This document shows positions 6,863 through 15,207 of a DNA stretch of 27,139 nt, one piece after another (the first letter of the stretch is position 1; the number at the start of each line of letters is the position of its first letter). The stretch is from contig CABUUJ010000030.1 in the NCBI GenBank assembly GCA_902494715.1, positions 1 through 27,139 of the forward strand. The letters run 5' to 3'. The position numbers were made by a program, and so were the translations under genes. The notes beneath the pieces were generated by a model that searched no databases, was not told the DNA's origin, and saw only the letters and a list, made by a program, of their open reading frames with translations. The DNA comes from an uncultured Collinsella sp. (GTDB lineage Bacteria > Actinomycetota > Coriobacteriia > Coriobacteriales > Coriobacteriaceae).

Positions 6863-8998
6863 ATGGGGCGCAATAACAAGCATAAGCGTGGAGCTCGCAA
6901 TAAGCGCGGGCCGGTGCGCAGCGAACGCCGTCCGAGCCTGACCGGGCGCGTGCAGCTCCATGAGCACAGTGCCTATGTCATAACCGAGAATGGCGACTAC
7001 AAGGTCATGGGCCGTGGCAAGCGCGAGATTATGGATGGCGATACCGTTGCCGTGAGCATTAAGAACAGCCCGCACGGTGAGCGGCGCGCCGTGATCGAAG
7101 GCGTGGTTGAGCGCGCAGCCATAAGCGTGGTGGGCACGTACCAGACCGCCGGTCCGCTCGGTGTGATTGAGCCGCTCGATTCACGCCTGAAGGCCGACTT
7201 CTTCATTCTGCCCGAGGATACCTCGGCGGATCGCCTGGGCGTCCGCCCGGGCGATGTCGTTGTCGCGCGCATTTTGACCTACCCGACGCGCCTGGAATCG
7301 GGCACTGTGACGATCGAACGCCGCATTGGCGGAGATGACGCGCCCGATTTGGGCGTTCAATATGTGATGGCGCGTTACGGCTATACCGATAGCTATCCCG
7401 AGGTCGCGCTAGACGAGGCCGAGGGGCTTTCGCTCGATGTGTCCGCGGCGCTTAAGGACCCGCTCCGCCGCGATCTGCGCGACCGCTTTGTCATCACGAT
7501 CGACCCGGTCGACGCGCGCGACTTTGACGATGCCATTTCGCTGGAGCGTATGCCCGAGGGCGGCTACAAGCTGGGTGTGCATATCGCCGACGTTTCACAC
7601 TATGTGGCTTGGGACGGGCATATCGATCTTGAGGCTCGCCATCGCACGACATCGGTGTATCTGGCCGATCGCGTGCTTCCCATGCTGCCCGAACGCCTGT
7701 CCTGTGACCTGTGCTCGCTTCGCCCTGACGAGGACCGTCTTGCGTTTACCGTCGATATCGAGCTCGATGAGCAGGGTCGCGTGCGGCATTACGATCCGTA
7801 TCCCAGCGTGATTCGCTCGCGTGTGCGTATGGACTATGATGGCGCCGAGGCGCTGCTGGTGCGTGCCGGCGCGGTTGAGTATTCGGTGCTGGAGGGCGCG
7901 GCCGAGGATGTTGCGGCTGCTGAGGCCTTGCGCGAGGAAGTGCTTGAGCGCGGTCTTGCGTGCGAGGAGGCCGCCCGCGGCTACAACATCGACCTCGGCG
8001 ATTTCCTTGTCGCCGCCAACGAACTCGCCGAACTTCGCCGTCGTATTCGTCGCGCCCGCGGCTCAGTCGATTTTGACACGGCCGAGATTCGCGCTCTATT
8101 GGATGAGGACGGAGTGCCCGTGCAGATTGTGGCGCGTGAGCGTTCGTGTGCCACGTCGCTTATCGAGGAAGCCATGCTGCTCGCCAACGAGTGCGTTGCA
8201 GAGTGGCTGGCGGACCGTGGTATCGAGGCCTGCTATCGCGTGCATGAGGATCCGAGCCCCGATAGCCTGCACGGTGCCGCCGTTGCGCTGGCGCAGCTAG
8301 GCATCATCGACGATCGCCGTGCTGCCGGTATTGCCCTGGGGAGTCCCGACGAGCTACAGGCTGCAGTTGATGCTGCCGCCGGTACGGCCAACGCACCGCT
8401 CGTCAACACGCTGCTTCTGCGCAGCATGCAGCGCGCGCTGTACAAGCCGCGCAACGAGGGCCACTTTGCGCTCGCCGCGCCGTGTTACTGTCACTTTACG
8501 AGTCCCATCCGTCGCTACCCCGATCTGGTGGTGCACCGCGTGCTCAAACTGCAGTTGGCCTATGAGCAGCTCGGCGGCAAGGACGCCTTGGTCCGTACGC
8601 CGCGGCTGATCGGCAAGGGGCGCGAGTCGCTGCCGCGCATTCTGCCGCAGATCTGCCGCGCATGCAGCGATGCCGAGCGCGCGGCAGATGCCGCCAGCCA
8701 TGCGACGCAAAAGATCAAGATTGCCCAGTACTATGAGGACCGTCTGGGCGAGCGCTATGCCGGAACCGTCTCGTGGGTTAGCAGCATGGGCCTTTTTGTG
8801 CGCTTGGACCTAACGCAGGTCGAAGGCTTGGTTTCAATCAAGAGCCTGGGCAACGAGTGGTTCGAGTTCGACGAGGATGCGCTTACGCTGACGGGTGCCG
8901 ACACGGGCACTCGTTACGAACTGGGGCAGCGTGTGATCGTCGAGGTCTCGCGCGTCAATACCACGCGTGGGCACTTGGACTTTAAGCTTATCCATTAG
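6863..8998 (+). CDS. rnr: Ribonuclease R
   Basis: A 3'-5' exoribonuclease that degrades structured RNA and works with tmRNA-SmpB in clearing defective mRNA; 711 residues. A basic N-terminus is followed by OB/cold-shock domains (about 20-180), the RNB catalytic domain (about 195-535) and a C-terminal S1 domain (about 630-709, ERYAGTVSWVSSMGLFV). The metal-binding aspartates are visible in IDPVDARDFDDA (D214, D220, D222, D223, spaced as in the E. coli enzyme). CHFTSPIRRYPDLVVHR is the second RNB signature. The start ATG follows AGGAGG with good spacing. In many Gram-positive bacteria rnr is immediately followed by smpB; here smpB lies about 8.5 kb downstream. Confidence 0.96.
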   Translation: MGRNNKHKRGARNKRGPVRSERRPSLTGRVQLHEHSAYVITENGDYKVMGRGKREIMDGDTVAVSIKNSPHGERRAVIEGVVERAAISVVGTYQTAGPLGVIEPLDSRLKADFFILPEDTSADRLGVRPGDVVVARILTYPTRLESGTVTIERRIGGDDAPDLGVQYVMARYGYTDSYPEVALDEAEGLSLDVSAALKDPLRRDLRDRFVITIDPVDARDFDDAISLERMPEGGYKLGVHIADVSHYVAWDGHIDLEARHRTTSVYLADRVLPMLPERLSCDLCSLRPDEDRLAFTVDIELDEQGRVRHYDPYPSVIRSRVRMDYDGAEALLVRAGAVEYSVLEGAAEDVAAAEALREEVLERGLACEEAARGYNIDLGDFLVAANELAELRRRIRRARGSVDFDTAEIRALLDEDGVPVQIVARERSCATSLIEEAMLLANECVAEWLADRGIEACYRVHEDPSPDSLHGAAVALAQLGIIDDRRAAGIALGSPDELQAAVDAAAGTANAPLVNTLLLRSMQRALYKPRNEGHFALAAPCYCHFTSPIRRYPDLVVHRVLKLQLAYEQLGGKDALVRTPRLIGKGRESLPRILPQICRACSDAERAADAASHATQKIKIAQYYEDRLGERYAGTVSWVSSMGLFVRLDLTQVEGLVSIKSLGNEWFEFDEDALTLTGADTGTRYELGQRVIVEVSRVNTTRGHLDFKLIH

Positions 8999-9023
8999 CC
9001 AAATCCCGACTCATGGTGTGCGA

Positions 9024-9058
9024 GCGGAGGGCGGCCTTTCGGGACCGCCCTCCGCATT
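9024..9058 (+). terminator. Hairpin terminator after rnr
   Basis: A perfect 11-bp stem (9024-9034 with 9045-9055) closes a 10-base loop and is followed by ATTT. The T run is weak, but the hairpin is well placed 25 bases after the rnr stop. Confidence 0.7.
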
Positions 9059-9130
9059 TGAATCGTGGCTACCTTGCCGTCTGCTCGGCCGCCCGCTTAC
9101 CTGCTATTTGAGAGGTAAAACCTACCAAAA

Positions 9131-9157
9131 TAAACCTGTCCCTTTTTGGCAGGTTTA
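9131..9157. promoter_or_regulatory. Inverted repeat upstream of the serine recombinase
   Basis: TAAACCTG (9131-9138) and CAGGTTTA (9150-9157) are perfect reverse complements around an 11-base spacer. A further copy of the AAACCT motif, itself part of a small dyad (AGGT-AAA-ACCT), lies just upstream near 9114-9124. The cluster ends 18 bases before the recombinase start. It may be an operator for the recombinase gene or a recombination site; the sequence alone cannot tell. Confidence 0.45.
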
Positions 9158-9175
9158 CAAGAAAGCGGGGATGAG

Positions 9176-9781
9176 ATGGCGACGGTGTACGGTTATGCGC
9201 GGGTGAGTTCGCGCGATCAGAACCTTAATCGGCAGCTGGATGCGCTGGGCGCCTATGGCGTGGGCTCGGCGAATATTTATGCCGACCATGCGAGCGGCAA
9301 GGACTTCGATCGACCGCGTTATCGCGAGCTGCTGCACGTCCTGGGAGACGGGGACGTACTGGTGGTGCTTTCTATCGACCGACTTGGCCGTAATTACTCC
9401 GAGATTCTTGAGGAATGGCGACGCATTACCAAGGAGCTCGGGGTTGCCATTGTGGTGTTGGACATGCCATTGCTTGACACGCGCGCTAGGGCCAGCGGCG
9501 CGCCGGATGTGACCAACGTCCTGATTGCCGATATTGTGCTGCAACTGCTGAGCTACGTGGCGCAGGTGGAGCGCGAGAATATCCATCGGCGCCAAGCGGA
9601 GGGAATTGCAGCGGCGCGGGCGCGAGGGGTCCGTTTCGGTCGACCTCGCAAGCCGTGCCCTCCTCAGTTTGAGCTGGTGCGCGATAGCTATGAGGCAGGC
9701 GATATTACCCGCAGCCAAGCAGCAAAGTGCCTGGGCGTGTGCGTGGGGACGTTCGATCGCTGGATGCGCGAGGCGGGGTAG
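9176..9781 (+). CDS. Serine recombinase (resolvase/invertase family)
   Basis: A small serine recombinase of 201 residues that would cut and rejoin DNA at short target sites. The catalytic domain (about 3-145) starts YGYARVSSRDQ, with arginine R9 and the expected nucleophile S11. The second catalytic cluster is D68, R69 and R72 in SIDRLGRN. A linker with GRPRKP leads to a C-terminal helix-turn-helix (about 178-201, ITRSQAAKCLGVCVGTFDRWM). Both domains look intact. The start ATG at 9176 follows a G-rich AAGCGGGG; an in-frame upstream start at 9146 lies in the inverted repeat. No transposase, phage gene or obvious paired inversion sites were found near it, so its substrate is unknown. Confidence 0.92.
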   Translation: MATVYGYARVSSRDQNLNRQLDALGAYGVGSANIYADHASGKDFDRPRYRELLHVLGDGDVLVVLSIDRLGRNYSEILEEWRRITKELGVAIVVLDMPLLDTRARASGAPDVTNVLIADIVLQLLSYVAQVERENIHRRQAEGIAAARARGVRFGRPRKPCPPQFELVRDSYEAGDITRSQAAKCLGVCVGTFDRWMREAG

Positions 9782-9885
9782 GGGTTTGCGTCGCTTTGTC
9801 GCTTCCTGTTGCGATTCAAATTTTGATACGGTGACGATGTCATTTGGGGCTACACTCGCTGATATTCAAAAAAGGAGGTTGGCCC

Positions 9886-10467
9886 TTGGCGCGCATAAAA
9901 CAAATAATCGGATGGACCGCGATCGTTCTGTTCGCTGCAACGCTGGCGGGTATCTGGGTGCTGACGGAGCAAGACGCGGCGGAGACGTCGTTGTTGAGCG
10001 AGTCCACCGCGCGTGTGGTGGAGGGTCAGGCTACGGGCGTTCAGGCCGCCGATGCCACGGGTGAAGCCCAGACGGAGAACGGAATGACCGGGGGCGCCGA
10101 TTCGGCTGCCTCGAATGTCCGGTCTGGCCGACTTGCTTCCATTCGCATGTGGGTGGGCACGAACGTCCGTCGCGTTGCCCATACCGTAGAATTTTTCTTC
10201 GTCGGGTTGTTCGCCTCGGTGGTCGTGGTTTGCTTTTCCAGGCGTCCGTGGAGCGTATGCTCCCGTTGCGTGCCCGTATTGCTCTTTTGCGCCGCCTGCT
10301 CCGTTGGCGATCAGGTACATAAGATCTTTGTTCCCGGCAGGCATTTCGACGTTATCGATTTAGGATTCGATGCTGCGGGCTATGTCACCGCCATGCTGTT
10401 GGTATTGCTGGCGGCGGCGTTGGTGCGCCATGCGACTCGGCCGATCGGCGCCCATGCGAGGCTCTAG
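9886..10467 (+). CDS. VanZ-like family membrane protein
   Basis: A 193-residue membrane protein. There is one N-terminal membrane segment (about 5-24), then a hydrophilic Ala/Thr/Glu/Gly-rich stretch (about 27-80). The VanZ-like core follows, with VEFFFVGLFASVVVV, a membrane segment, the signature DQVHKIFVPGRHFDVIDLGFDAAG and a last membrane helix. VanZ proteins are known from teicoplanin resistance, but most family members have no proven role, so no resistance is claimed. The TTG at 9886 was chosen because AAAGGAGG sits at correct spacing. Starting at the upstream ATG (9844) would translate through this ribosome binding site. The gene starts about 100 bases after the recombinase. Confidence 0.8.
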   Translation: MARIKQIIGWTAIVLFAATLAGIWVLTEQDAAETSLLSESTARVVEGQATGVQAADATGEAQTENGMTGGADSAASNVRSGRLASIRMWVGTNVRRVAHTVEFFFVGLFASVVVVCFSRRPWSVCSRCVPVLLFCAACSVGDQVHKIFVPGRHFDVIDLGFDAAGYVTAMLLVLLAAALVRHATRPIGAHARL

Positions 10468-10549
10468 CCGGTAGCAAACCCGTTTCTGATAATGCGACCT
10501 TGTTGAATTATTTTGTGTCGCGCGTATTTCCGAGCGGTCGGATTTGAGG

Positions 10550-10576
10550 GGCGAGCGGTAGAACGCTCGCCCTTTG
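10550..10576 (+). terminator. Hairpin terminator between the VanZ-like gene and murR
   Basis: A perfect 9-bp stem (10550-10558 with 10565-10573) with a 6-base loop is followed by TTT. It insulates the mur cluster from the upstream genes. Confidence 0.7.
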
Positions 10577-10624
10577 TGCGCCACGATGCGGCACAATGTA
10601 CCGCAAAAGCTGTTTGTATACGGT

Positions 10625-10637
10625 ACGAATCGTTCGT
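10625..10637. promoter_or_regulatory. Candidate operator upstream of murR
   Basis: ACGAA-TCG-TTCGT is a perfect 5-3-5 inverted repeat about 35 bases before the murR start. It lies just upstream of TTTAAT (10643-10648), a plausible -10 element. The position fits autoregulation by MurR, but the dyad is short and occurs once, so this is a suggestion only. Confidence 0.3.
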
Positions 10638-10671
10638 TGGTCTTTAATTCTTCTCAACGGAGGTGTTTGAG

Positions 10672-11523
10672 ATGGCAAACGGATTGCTTTTGCGGCTTTG
10701 CGAGCGTGAGCTCAGCGCGAGCCCGGCGGAACGCAATGTCATCGCATATGTAAGCGCTCATCCGCACGAGGTGGTCGGGCTGTCCGTCCGCGGTCTTGCC
10801 GATGTCACGTTCTCCTCGCCCTCGAGCATTTTGCGCTTTTGCAAGCGTTTGGGTTTTGCGGGCTACAAGGAGTTCCAGCGCGAACTGATTGCCGAGCTGG
10901 CGCTCTTAGGTGACAAGAAAGACGTAGCTCTCGAGGACATCTCCATGGATGACAGCGTCGAACGTATCGTGGGGAAGGTGATGAAAAGCAACGTGCGCAC
11001 GATCGAGGCGACGGCGCGAACACTCGATTACACCGTTTTGGAACGATGTGCAGCCTATCTTAAGCGGGCGCGCATGGTCAATCTGTTCGGTATTGGTGCT
11101 TCTCGCTTGGTTGCACACGATCTGGCACAAAAGCTCATGCGTGTCGACAAGGAATGCCATCTGTACGATGACTGGCACGACCAACTCTTGTGCGCCAAGA
11201 ACATGCACGAAGGCGATATCGGCATTGCTTTTAGCTACTCGGGCTTAACGCAAGAAGTACTGGACTGCACCGCCGAGGCCCAACGCCACAACTGTCCCGT
11301 TGTGGCCGTGACCAAAGTAGATGGATCGTCCAAGCTTGCCACCATGGCCGATGCCGTGCTCGGCGTTGCTGCAAGCGAGCCCTTGGTCCGCAGCGGTGCC
11401 ATGGCCTCGCGTATGGCTCAGCTTATGGTTGTCGATGCCCTCTACGCTGCTTACGTTGCGAGCGATTACGAACGGGCGACGCATGTCATCAAGCAAAACT
11501 ACATCGAGAAACAGGAAAGATGA
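10672..11523 (+). CDS. murR: MurR/RpiR-family transcriptional regulator
   Basis: A 283-residue regulator with an N-terminal RpiR-type helix-turn-helix (about 1-75, with SVRGLADVTFSSPSSILRFCKRLGF). A C-terminal sugar-isomerase (SIS) domain follows (about 120-260, with VNLFGIGASRLVAHDL and GIAFSYSGLTQEVL) and would bind a sugar phosphate. Since murQ, a PTS EIIBC and mupG follow, the ligand is most likely MurNAc-6-phosphate, as known for E. coli MurR. The ATG at 10672 follows CGGAGGTG at good spacing; an in-frame GTG at 10663 overlaps that ribosome binding site. The stop is TGA, rare in this window, and overlaps the ribosome binding region of murQ, so the two genes are tightly coupled. Confidence 0.88.
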   Translation: MANGLLLRLCERELSASPAERNVIAYVSAHPHEVVGLSVRGLADVTFSSPSSILRFCKRLGFAGYKEFQRELIAELALLGDKKDVALEDISMDDSVERIVGKVMKSNVRTIEATARTLDYTVLERCAAYLKRARMVNLFGIGASRLVAHDLAQKLMRVDKECHLYDDWHDQLLCAKNMHEGDIGIAFSYSGLTQEVLDCTAEAQRHNCPVVAVTKVDGSSKLATMADAVLGVAASEPLVRSGAMASRMAQLMVVDALYAAYVASDYERATHVIKQNYIEKQER

Positions 11524-11533
11524 GGTGAACAAA

Positions 11534-12457
11534 ATGCTCGATTTAACAAAATTCACGACAGAACAGCGAAATCAAAAGTCAATGGACCTCGACACGATGA
11601 CATCGCTGCAAATCGTCACGACGATGAACGATGAGGATCTTCGCGCCGTCCAATCGGTCACGAAAGTGTTGCCCCAGGTTGCCACGGCAATCGACTGGGC
11701 TGCCGAGGCGCTCGAGCGCGGCGGACGCGTCTTTTATATGGGCGCGGGCACGAGCGGTCGTTTGGGCGTGCTCGACGCGTCGGAGTGCCCACCCACGTTT
11801 GGCGTATCGCCCGATCTGATTGTCGGACTCATTGCCGGAGGCGAGAGGGCGTTTATCAAGGCTGTCGAAGGTGCCGAGGATAGCGAGGAACTTGGCGCGA
11901 GTGACCTGCGGGAACATGGGCTCTCCTCCAAGGATCTCGTCGTTGGTTTGGCGGCAAGCGGTCGTACCCCCTATGTGGTGGGCGGCCTCGCGTACGCCAA
12001 GGCAACCGGGTGCAAGACCATTGCTATCGCCTGCAACCAGGGGTCGAGGATCGGGGAGGACGCAGATCTTGCCATAGAGCCCGTGCCCGGCCCCGAGGTG
12101 CTTACCGGCTCAACGAGGCTCAAGGCGGGAACGGTCCAAAAGCTCATTCTCAATATGATTTCGACCGGTGCCATGGTCAAGATTGGCAAGGTGTACCAAA
12201 ACTTGATGGTCGATGTGCAACAAACGAACGAAAAGCTGGTGGTGCGCGGCCAGAACATCGTGATGGAAGCAACCGGCTGCACACGCGAGCGCGCTGTTCG
12301 GGCACTTGCGTGTGCCGGCGGCCACGTTAAAACCGCTATTGTCTCGGTGCTGCTGGGCTGCGATGCCGAGCAGGCTGCGGTAGCTCTTGAGCGGGCGCGC
12401 GACCATGTCCGTGCTGCGGTGAGTGGCCATGAGAAGAGCAATGCCGATGCCCAATAG
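11534..12457 (+). CDS. murQ: N-acetylmuramic acid 6-phosphate etherase
   Basis: This enzyme removes the lactyl ether from MurNAc-6-phosphate to give GlcNAc-6-phosphate and D-lactate, the key step in reuse of cell-wall muramic acid. The protein has 307 residues, the usual length. It shows the diagnostic GAGTSGRLGVLDASECPPTFG region in two parts: the sugar-phosphate loop (about 70-76) and E84. E115 in EGAEDS, together with E84, matches the two catalytic glutamates of E. coli MurQ. The start ATG lies 10 bases after murR with GAGGTG upstream; an upstream in-frame start inside murR is not needed. The order murR-murQ-PTS-mupG supports the call. Confidence 0.95.
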   Translation: MLDLTKFTTEQRNQKSMDLDTMTSLQIVTTMNDEDLRAVQSVTKVLPQVATAIDWAAEALERGGRVFYMGAGTSGRLGVLDASECPPTFGVSPDLIVGLIAGGERAFIKAVEGAEDSEELGASDLREHGLSSKDLVVGLAASGRTPYVVGGLAYAKATGCKTIAIACNQGSRIGEDADLAIEPVPGPEVLTGSTRLKAGTVQKLILNMISTGAMVKIGKVYQNLMVDVQQTNEKLVVRGQNIVMEATGCTRERAVRALACAGGHVKTAIVSVLLGCDAEQAAVALERARDHVRAAVSGHEKSNADAQ

Positions 12458-12514
12458 GTGCACGGCGTGAGCAGATATGACATCAAGAAGAGATACCCAA
12501 TACAAGGAGGAGTT

Positions 12515-13945
12515 ATGACGAACAAAGAGCTGGCTCAAAAGCTGCTGGACCTTTTGGGCGGTAAAGACAACGTGCTGGCAAACGCGGCGTGCATGACGCG
12601 CCTGCGCGTGACCGTCAAAGACACGGGCAACGTCGACACAGAGGGTATTAAGGCACTCGACGGCGTGATGGGTCTGGTCGAGGACGATACAATGCAGATC
12701 GTGCTGGGCCCGGGCAAGGTGAATAAGGTGCTCGAGGAATTCTCCAAGCTCACCGGCCTTGCGAAAGGCGTTGCCGACGAGAGTGTGGTTGACGCTGCGG
12801 CCACAAACAAGGCCGCGCAGAAGGCCAAGTACGAGTCCAAGCCGGTTCAGGCCTTCCTCAAGAAGATTTCCAATGTCTTCGTCGCCCTGCTTCCCGGCAT
12901 TATTGCGGCTGGCCTTATCAACGGTATCTGCAACGTCATTAATGTCTCGACGGCCGGTGCGCTTGCAGGTGAGTGGTGGTATCAGGGCATTCGCTCCATG
13001 GGCTGGGCCCTCTTTGCCTATCTGCCCATTTTGGTGGGCTATAACGCGGCGCGCGAGTTTGGTGGCTCCGCTGCGTTGGGCGGTATTGCCGGCATGATGT
13101 GCATCGCTAACAGTGCTATGCCTCTGCTCGCGCTTGGCGCCGCCGATCCCAGCACCGCTATTCTGCTGCCGCTCACCAATGCACAGTACAATCCCGCCGC
13201 GGGCGGCATGATCGCAGCTCTCATCGCAGGCGCATTTTTCGCCTGGATGGAGCGTCAGATTCGCAAGGTCATGCCCAACGCGCTCGATACGTTCCTGTCC
13301 CCGCTGCTGGTGCTCATCATCGGCGCCTTTGCTTTGATGCTTGTCATCCAGCCGGTTGGCGCTTGGCTGACGACCGCGATCTTTAGCGTCCTCACCTTTA
13401 TCTTTGAGAAGCTGGGCGTTCTGGGCGGCTATATCCTGTCGGCAGGCTTCTTGCCGCTGGTGTCCGTTGGCCTGCATCAGGCACTTACGCCGATCCACGC
13501 TATGCTCAACGATCCCGACGGCGCTACCAAGGGTATCAACTACCTGCTGCCCATCCTTATGATGGCTGGCGGCGGCCAGGTCGGTGCCGGTCTGGCGCTG
13601 TACTTTAAGACCAAGAACGCCAAGCTTAAGAAGTATGTCGCAGAGTCCATTCCCGTTGGCATCCTGGGCGTTGGCGAGCCTCTGATGTATGCCGTTACGC
13701 TTCCGCTTGTCCGCCCGTTTGTGACGGCCTGCCTGGGTGCCGGATTTGGCGGTGCGCTCGCGGCACTGCTTCACATCGGCACGGTTTCTCAGGGCGTTTC
13801 CGGTCTGTTTGGCCTGCTGATCGTCGTTCCCGGCCAGCAGCTCGGCTACGTTGCCGCTATGCTGCTTGCCTATGCCGCCGGCTTTGTCCTGACATGGTTC
13901 TTCGGCGTCGACGAGCAGAAGATCAACGAGTTCTTTGGCGAGTAG
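12515..13945 (+). CDS. murP: PTS EIIBC component, probably MurNAc-specific (MurP)
   Basis: A phosphotransferase permease of 476 residues that would import and phosphorylate N-acetylmuramic acid or MurNAc-GlcNAc. The EIIB domain is N-terminal (about 1-85), with the phosphocysteine C26 in AACMTRLRV. The EIIC domain (about 108-470) has many membrane segments and the substrate-site motif GVGEPLMYAVTLP with E388. There is no EIIA domain, so phosphate must come from a EIIA-Glc-type protein encoded elsewhere, as known for E. coli MurP. The ATG at 12515 follows AAGGAGGAG. Specificity is inferred from the flanking murQ, murR and mupG genes; another N-acetylated amino sugar or glucoside cannot be excluded from sequence alone. 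Confidence 0.85.
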   Translation: MTNKELAQKLLDLLGGKDNVLANAACMTRLRVTVKDTGNVDTEGIKALDGVMGLVEDDTMQIVLGPGKVNKVLEEFSKLTGLAKGVADESVVDAAATNKAAQKAKYESKPVQAFLKKISNVFVALLPGIIAAGLINGICNVINVSTAGALAGEWWYQGIRSMGWALFAYLPILVGYNAAREFGGSAALGGIAGMMCIANSAMPLLALGAADPSTAILLPLTNAQYNPAAGGMIAALIAGAFFAWMERQIRKVMPNALDTFLSPLLVLIIGAFALMLVIQPVGAWLTTAIFSVLTFIFEKLGVLGGYILSAGFLPLVSVGLHQALTPIHAMLNDPDGATKGINYLLPILMMAGGGQVGAGLALYFKTKNAKLKKYVAESIPVGILGVGEPLMYAVTLPLVRPFVTACLGAGFGGALAALLHIGTVSQGVSGLFGLLIVVPGQQLGYVAAMLLAYAAGFVLTWFFGVDEQKINEFFGE

Positions 13946-14012
13946 GCTGATGCTGCGCGCTATGTCATTCGAGCGTCATGACGTGCTGCAGATCTCTTGA
14001 TGCTATGGTTGT

Positions 14013-14046
14013 GCCGGCGGGGCTAACTGCTCCGCCGGCCTTTTTT
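14013..14046 (+). terminator. Intrinsic terminator between murP and mupG
   Basis: An 8-bp GC stem (14013-14020 with 14032-14039), extended by inner GC pairs, is followed by six T. It ends immediately before the mupG ribosome binding site, so it should reduce transcription of mupG from the murRQP promoter. Confidence 0.85.
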
Positions 14047-14062
14047 AAAGGAGAATCGAAGC

Positions 14063-15115
14063 GTGAGAACGGGTATTTCTGTCTATCTTTCCAGTCCCCT
14101 GCAGGATATCGAGCGGACGATTGAACATGGTGCCGCGGCGGGTGCGCGCTATGCGTTTACCTCGCTGCATATTCCCGAGGATGGGGGAGCGGCATATGCC
14201 GATAAGGTTCGCCAGGTGCTGTCGCTGCTTTCCGCTCGCGGTATTGCGCTCATTGCCGATGTGGGGCCGCGCACGTGCGATTTGCTAGGCCTTGAACGCA
14301 TGGAGGATTTGCGCGATCTGGGACTGGAATACCTGCGCCTGGATTACGGCTTTAGTGCCCAGCGGGTCGCGGAGCTGTCCGGTGTATTTCGCATTGTGGT
14401 CAATGCATCGACGGTGAGTCCTGATGAAATCGCATCGTGGCGAGAAGCCGGCGCCGACGTGACACGTTTCGCCGCCTGCCACAATTTTTACCCCAAGCCT
14501 TATACCGGTTTAGCTCTTGAAGATGTTGCTCGGACGAATCTTCGTCTTGCGGCGCTCGGCTTTGAAATTATGGCTTTTGTGCCGGGTGATGCCAACGTTC
14601 GTGGGCCGGTATTCGAGGGATTGCCGACGGTTGAGGCGCAACGCGGTCGCGCGTCAAAGGTTGCCCTCAACATGCTTGAGCTCGCACATGGCGCCGATTG
14701 CGACATTGTTTTGGTCGGCGACCCCGATCTTTCCGAAGCGGGTTGGGCGCAGTTTGCCCAGATTTCCGCGGGGTATGTTGACATGCCGTGCCAGCTCGAC
14801 CCCGGATACTCCTATTTGTTGGGTCAAGTCCATCACGATCGGCCTGACTCGAGCGCCCTTATTTTTAGGTCTCAGGAGTCGCGTACGTCGCTTAAGCCGG
14901 ATTCCGTGCCGACGGATGCCGGTGCAGGTCTGCCGCGAAAAGCGGGGTCGATCGCTGTGAGCAATAGCGGCTATGGGCGCTACGAAGGCGAGCTTGAGAT
15001 TGCGCGGGTCGATCTTCCCGGTGACGAGCGCATGAACGTTGTAGGCCATATTGCGCCCGAGGCGATGGAGTTGCTGCCGTTTGTTAAGCGAGGCTTTGGG
15101 GTGCGGTTCGTTTAG
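14063..15115 (+). CDS. mupG: 6-phospho-N-acetylmuramidase, DUF871 family (MupG-like)
   Basis: A 350-residue cytoplasmic glycosidase family member. S. aureus MupG, of the same family and in the same cluster with murQ-murP-murR, cleaves MurNAc-6P-GlcNAc into MurNAc-6P and GlcNAc. The N-terminal TIM-barrel part starts GISVYLSS and contains FTSLHIPED, LRLDYGF, VNASTV and the AACHNFYPKPYTGL region. The C-terminal part (from about 240) has GQVHHDRPDS and ISNSGYGRYEGELEIAR-like sequence typical of DUF871. The GTG start follows AAAGGAGA. It lies 117 bases after murP with a strong terminator between them, so expression may be partly separate. Its product would be the substrate of MurQ. Confidence 0.85.
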   Translation: MRTGISVYLSSPLQDIERTIEHGAAAGARYAFTSLHIPEDGGAAYADKVRQVLSLLSARGIALIADVGPRTCDLLGLERMEDLRDLGLEYLRLDYGFSAQRVAELSGVFRIVVNASTVSPDEIASWREAGADVTRFAACHNFYPKPYTGLALEDVARTNLRLAALGFEIMAFVPGDANVRGPVFEGLPTVEAQRGRASKVALNMLELAHGADCDIVLVGDPDLSEAGWAQFAQISAGYVDMPCQLDPGYSYLLGQVHHDRPDSSALIFRSQESRTSLKPDSVPTDAGAGLPRKAGSIAVSNSGYGRYEGELEIARVDLPGDERMNVVGHIAPEAMELLPFVKRGFGVRFV

Positions 15116-15207
15116 CGTGTGGCGCATGGACTACAATTGCCTCATTGCGCGAATGCACCACGTTTGTCGCGTGCTCGCATTGGCCGATCTATATTTGGAG
15201 GATTCTC

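Noticed and set aside
9886..10467. Glycopeptide resistance role for the VanZ-like protein
   Set aside because: No van ligase, dehydrogenase or dipeptidase genes are nearby, and most VanZ-like proteins are not linked to resistance.
12110..13774. Minus-strand open frame of 554 codons opposite murQ and murP
   Set aside because: A low-complexity His/Gln/Arg-rich shadow of two well-supported plus-strand genes.
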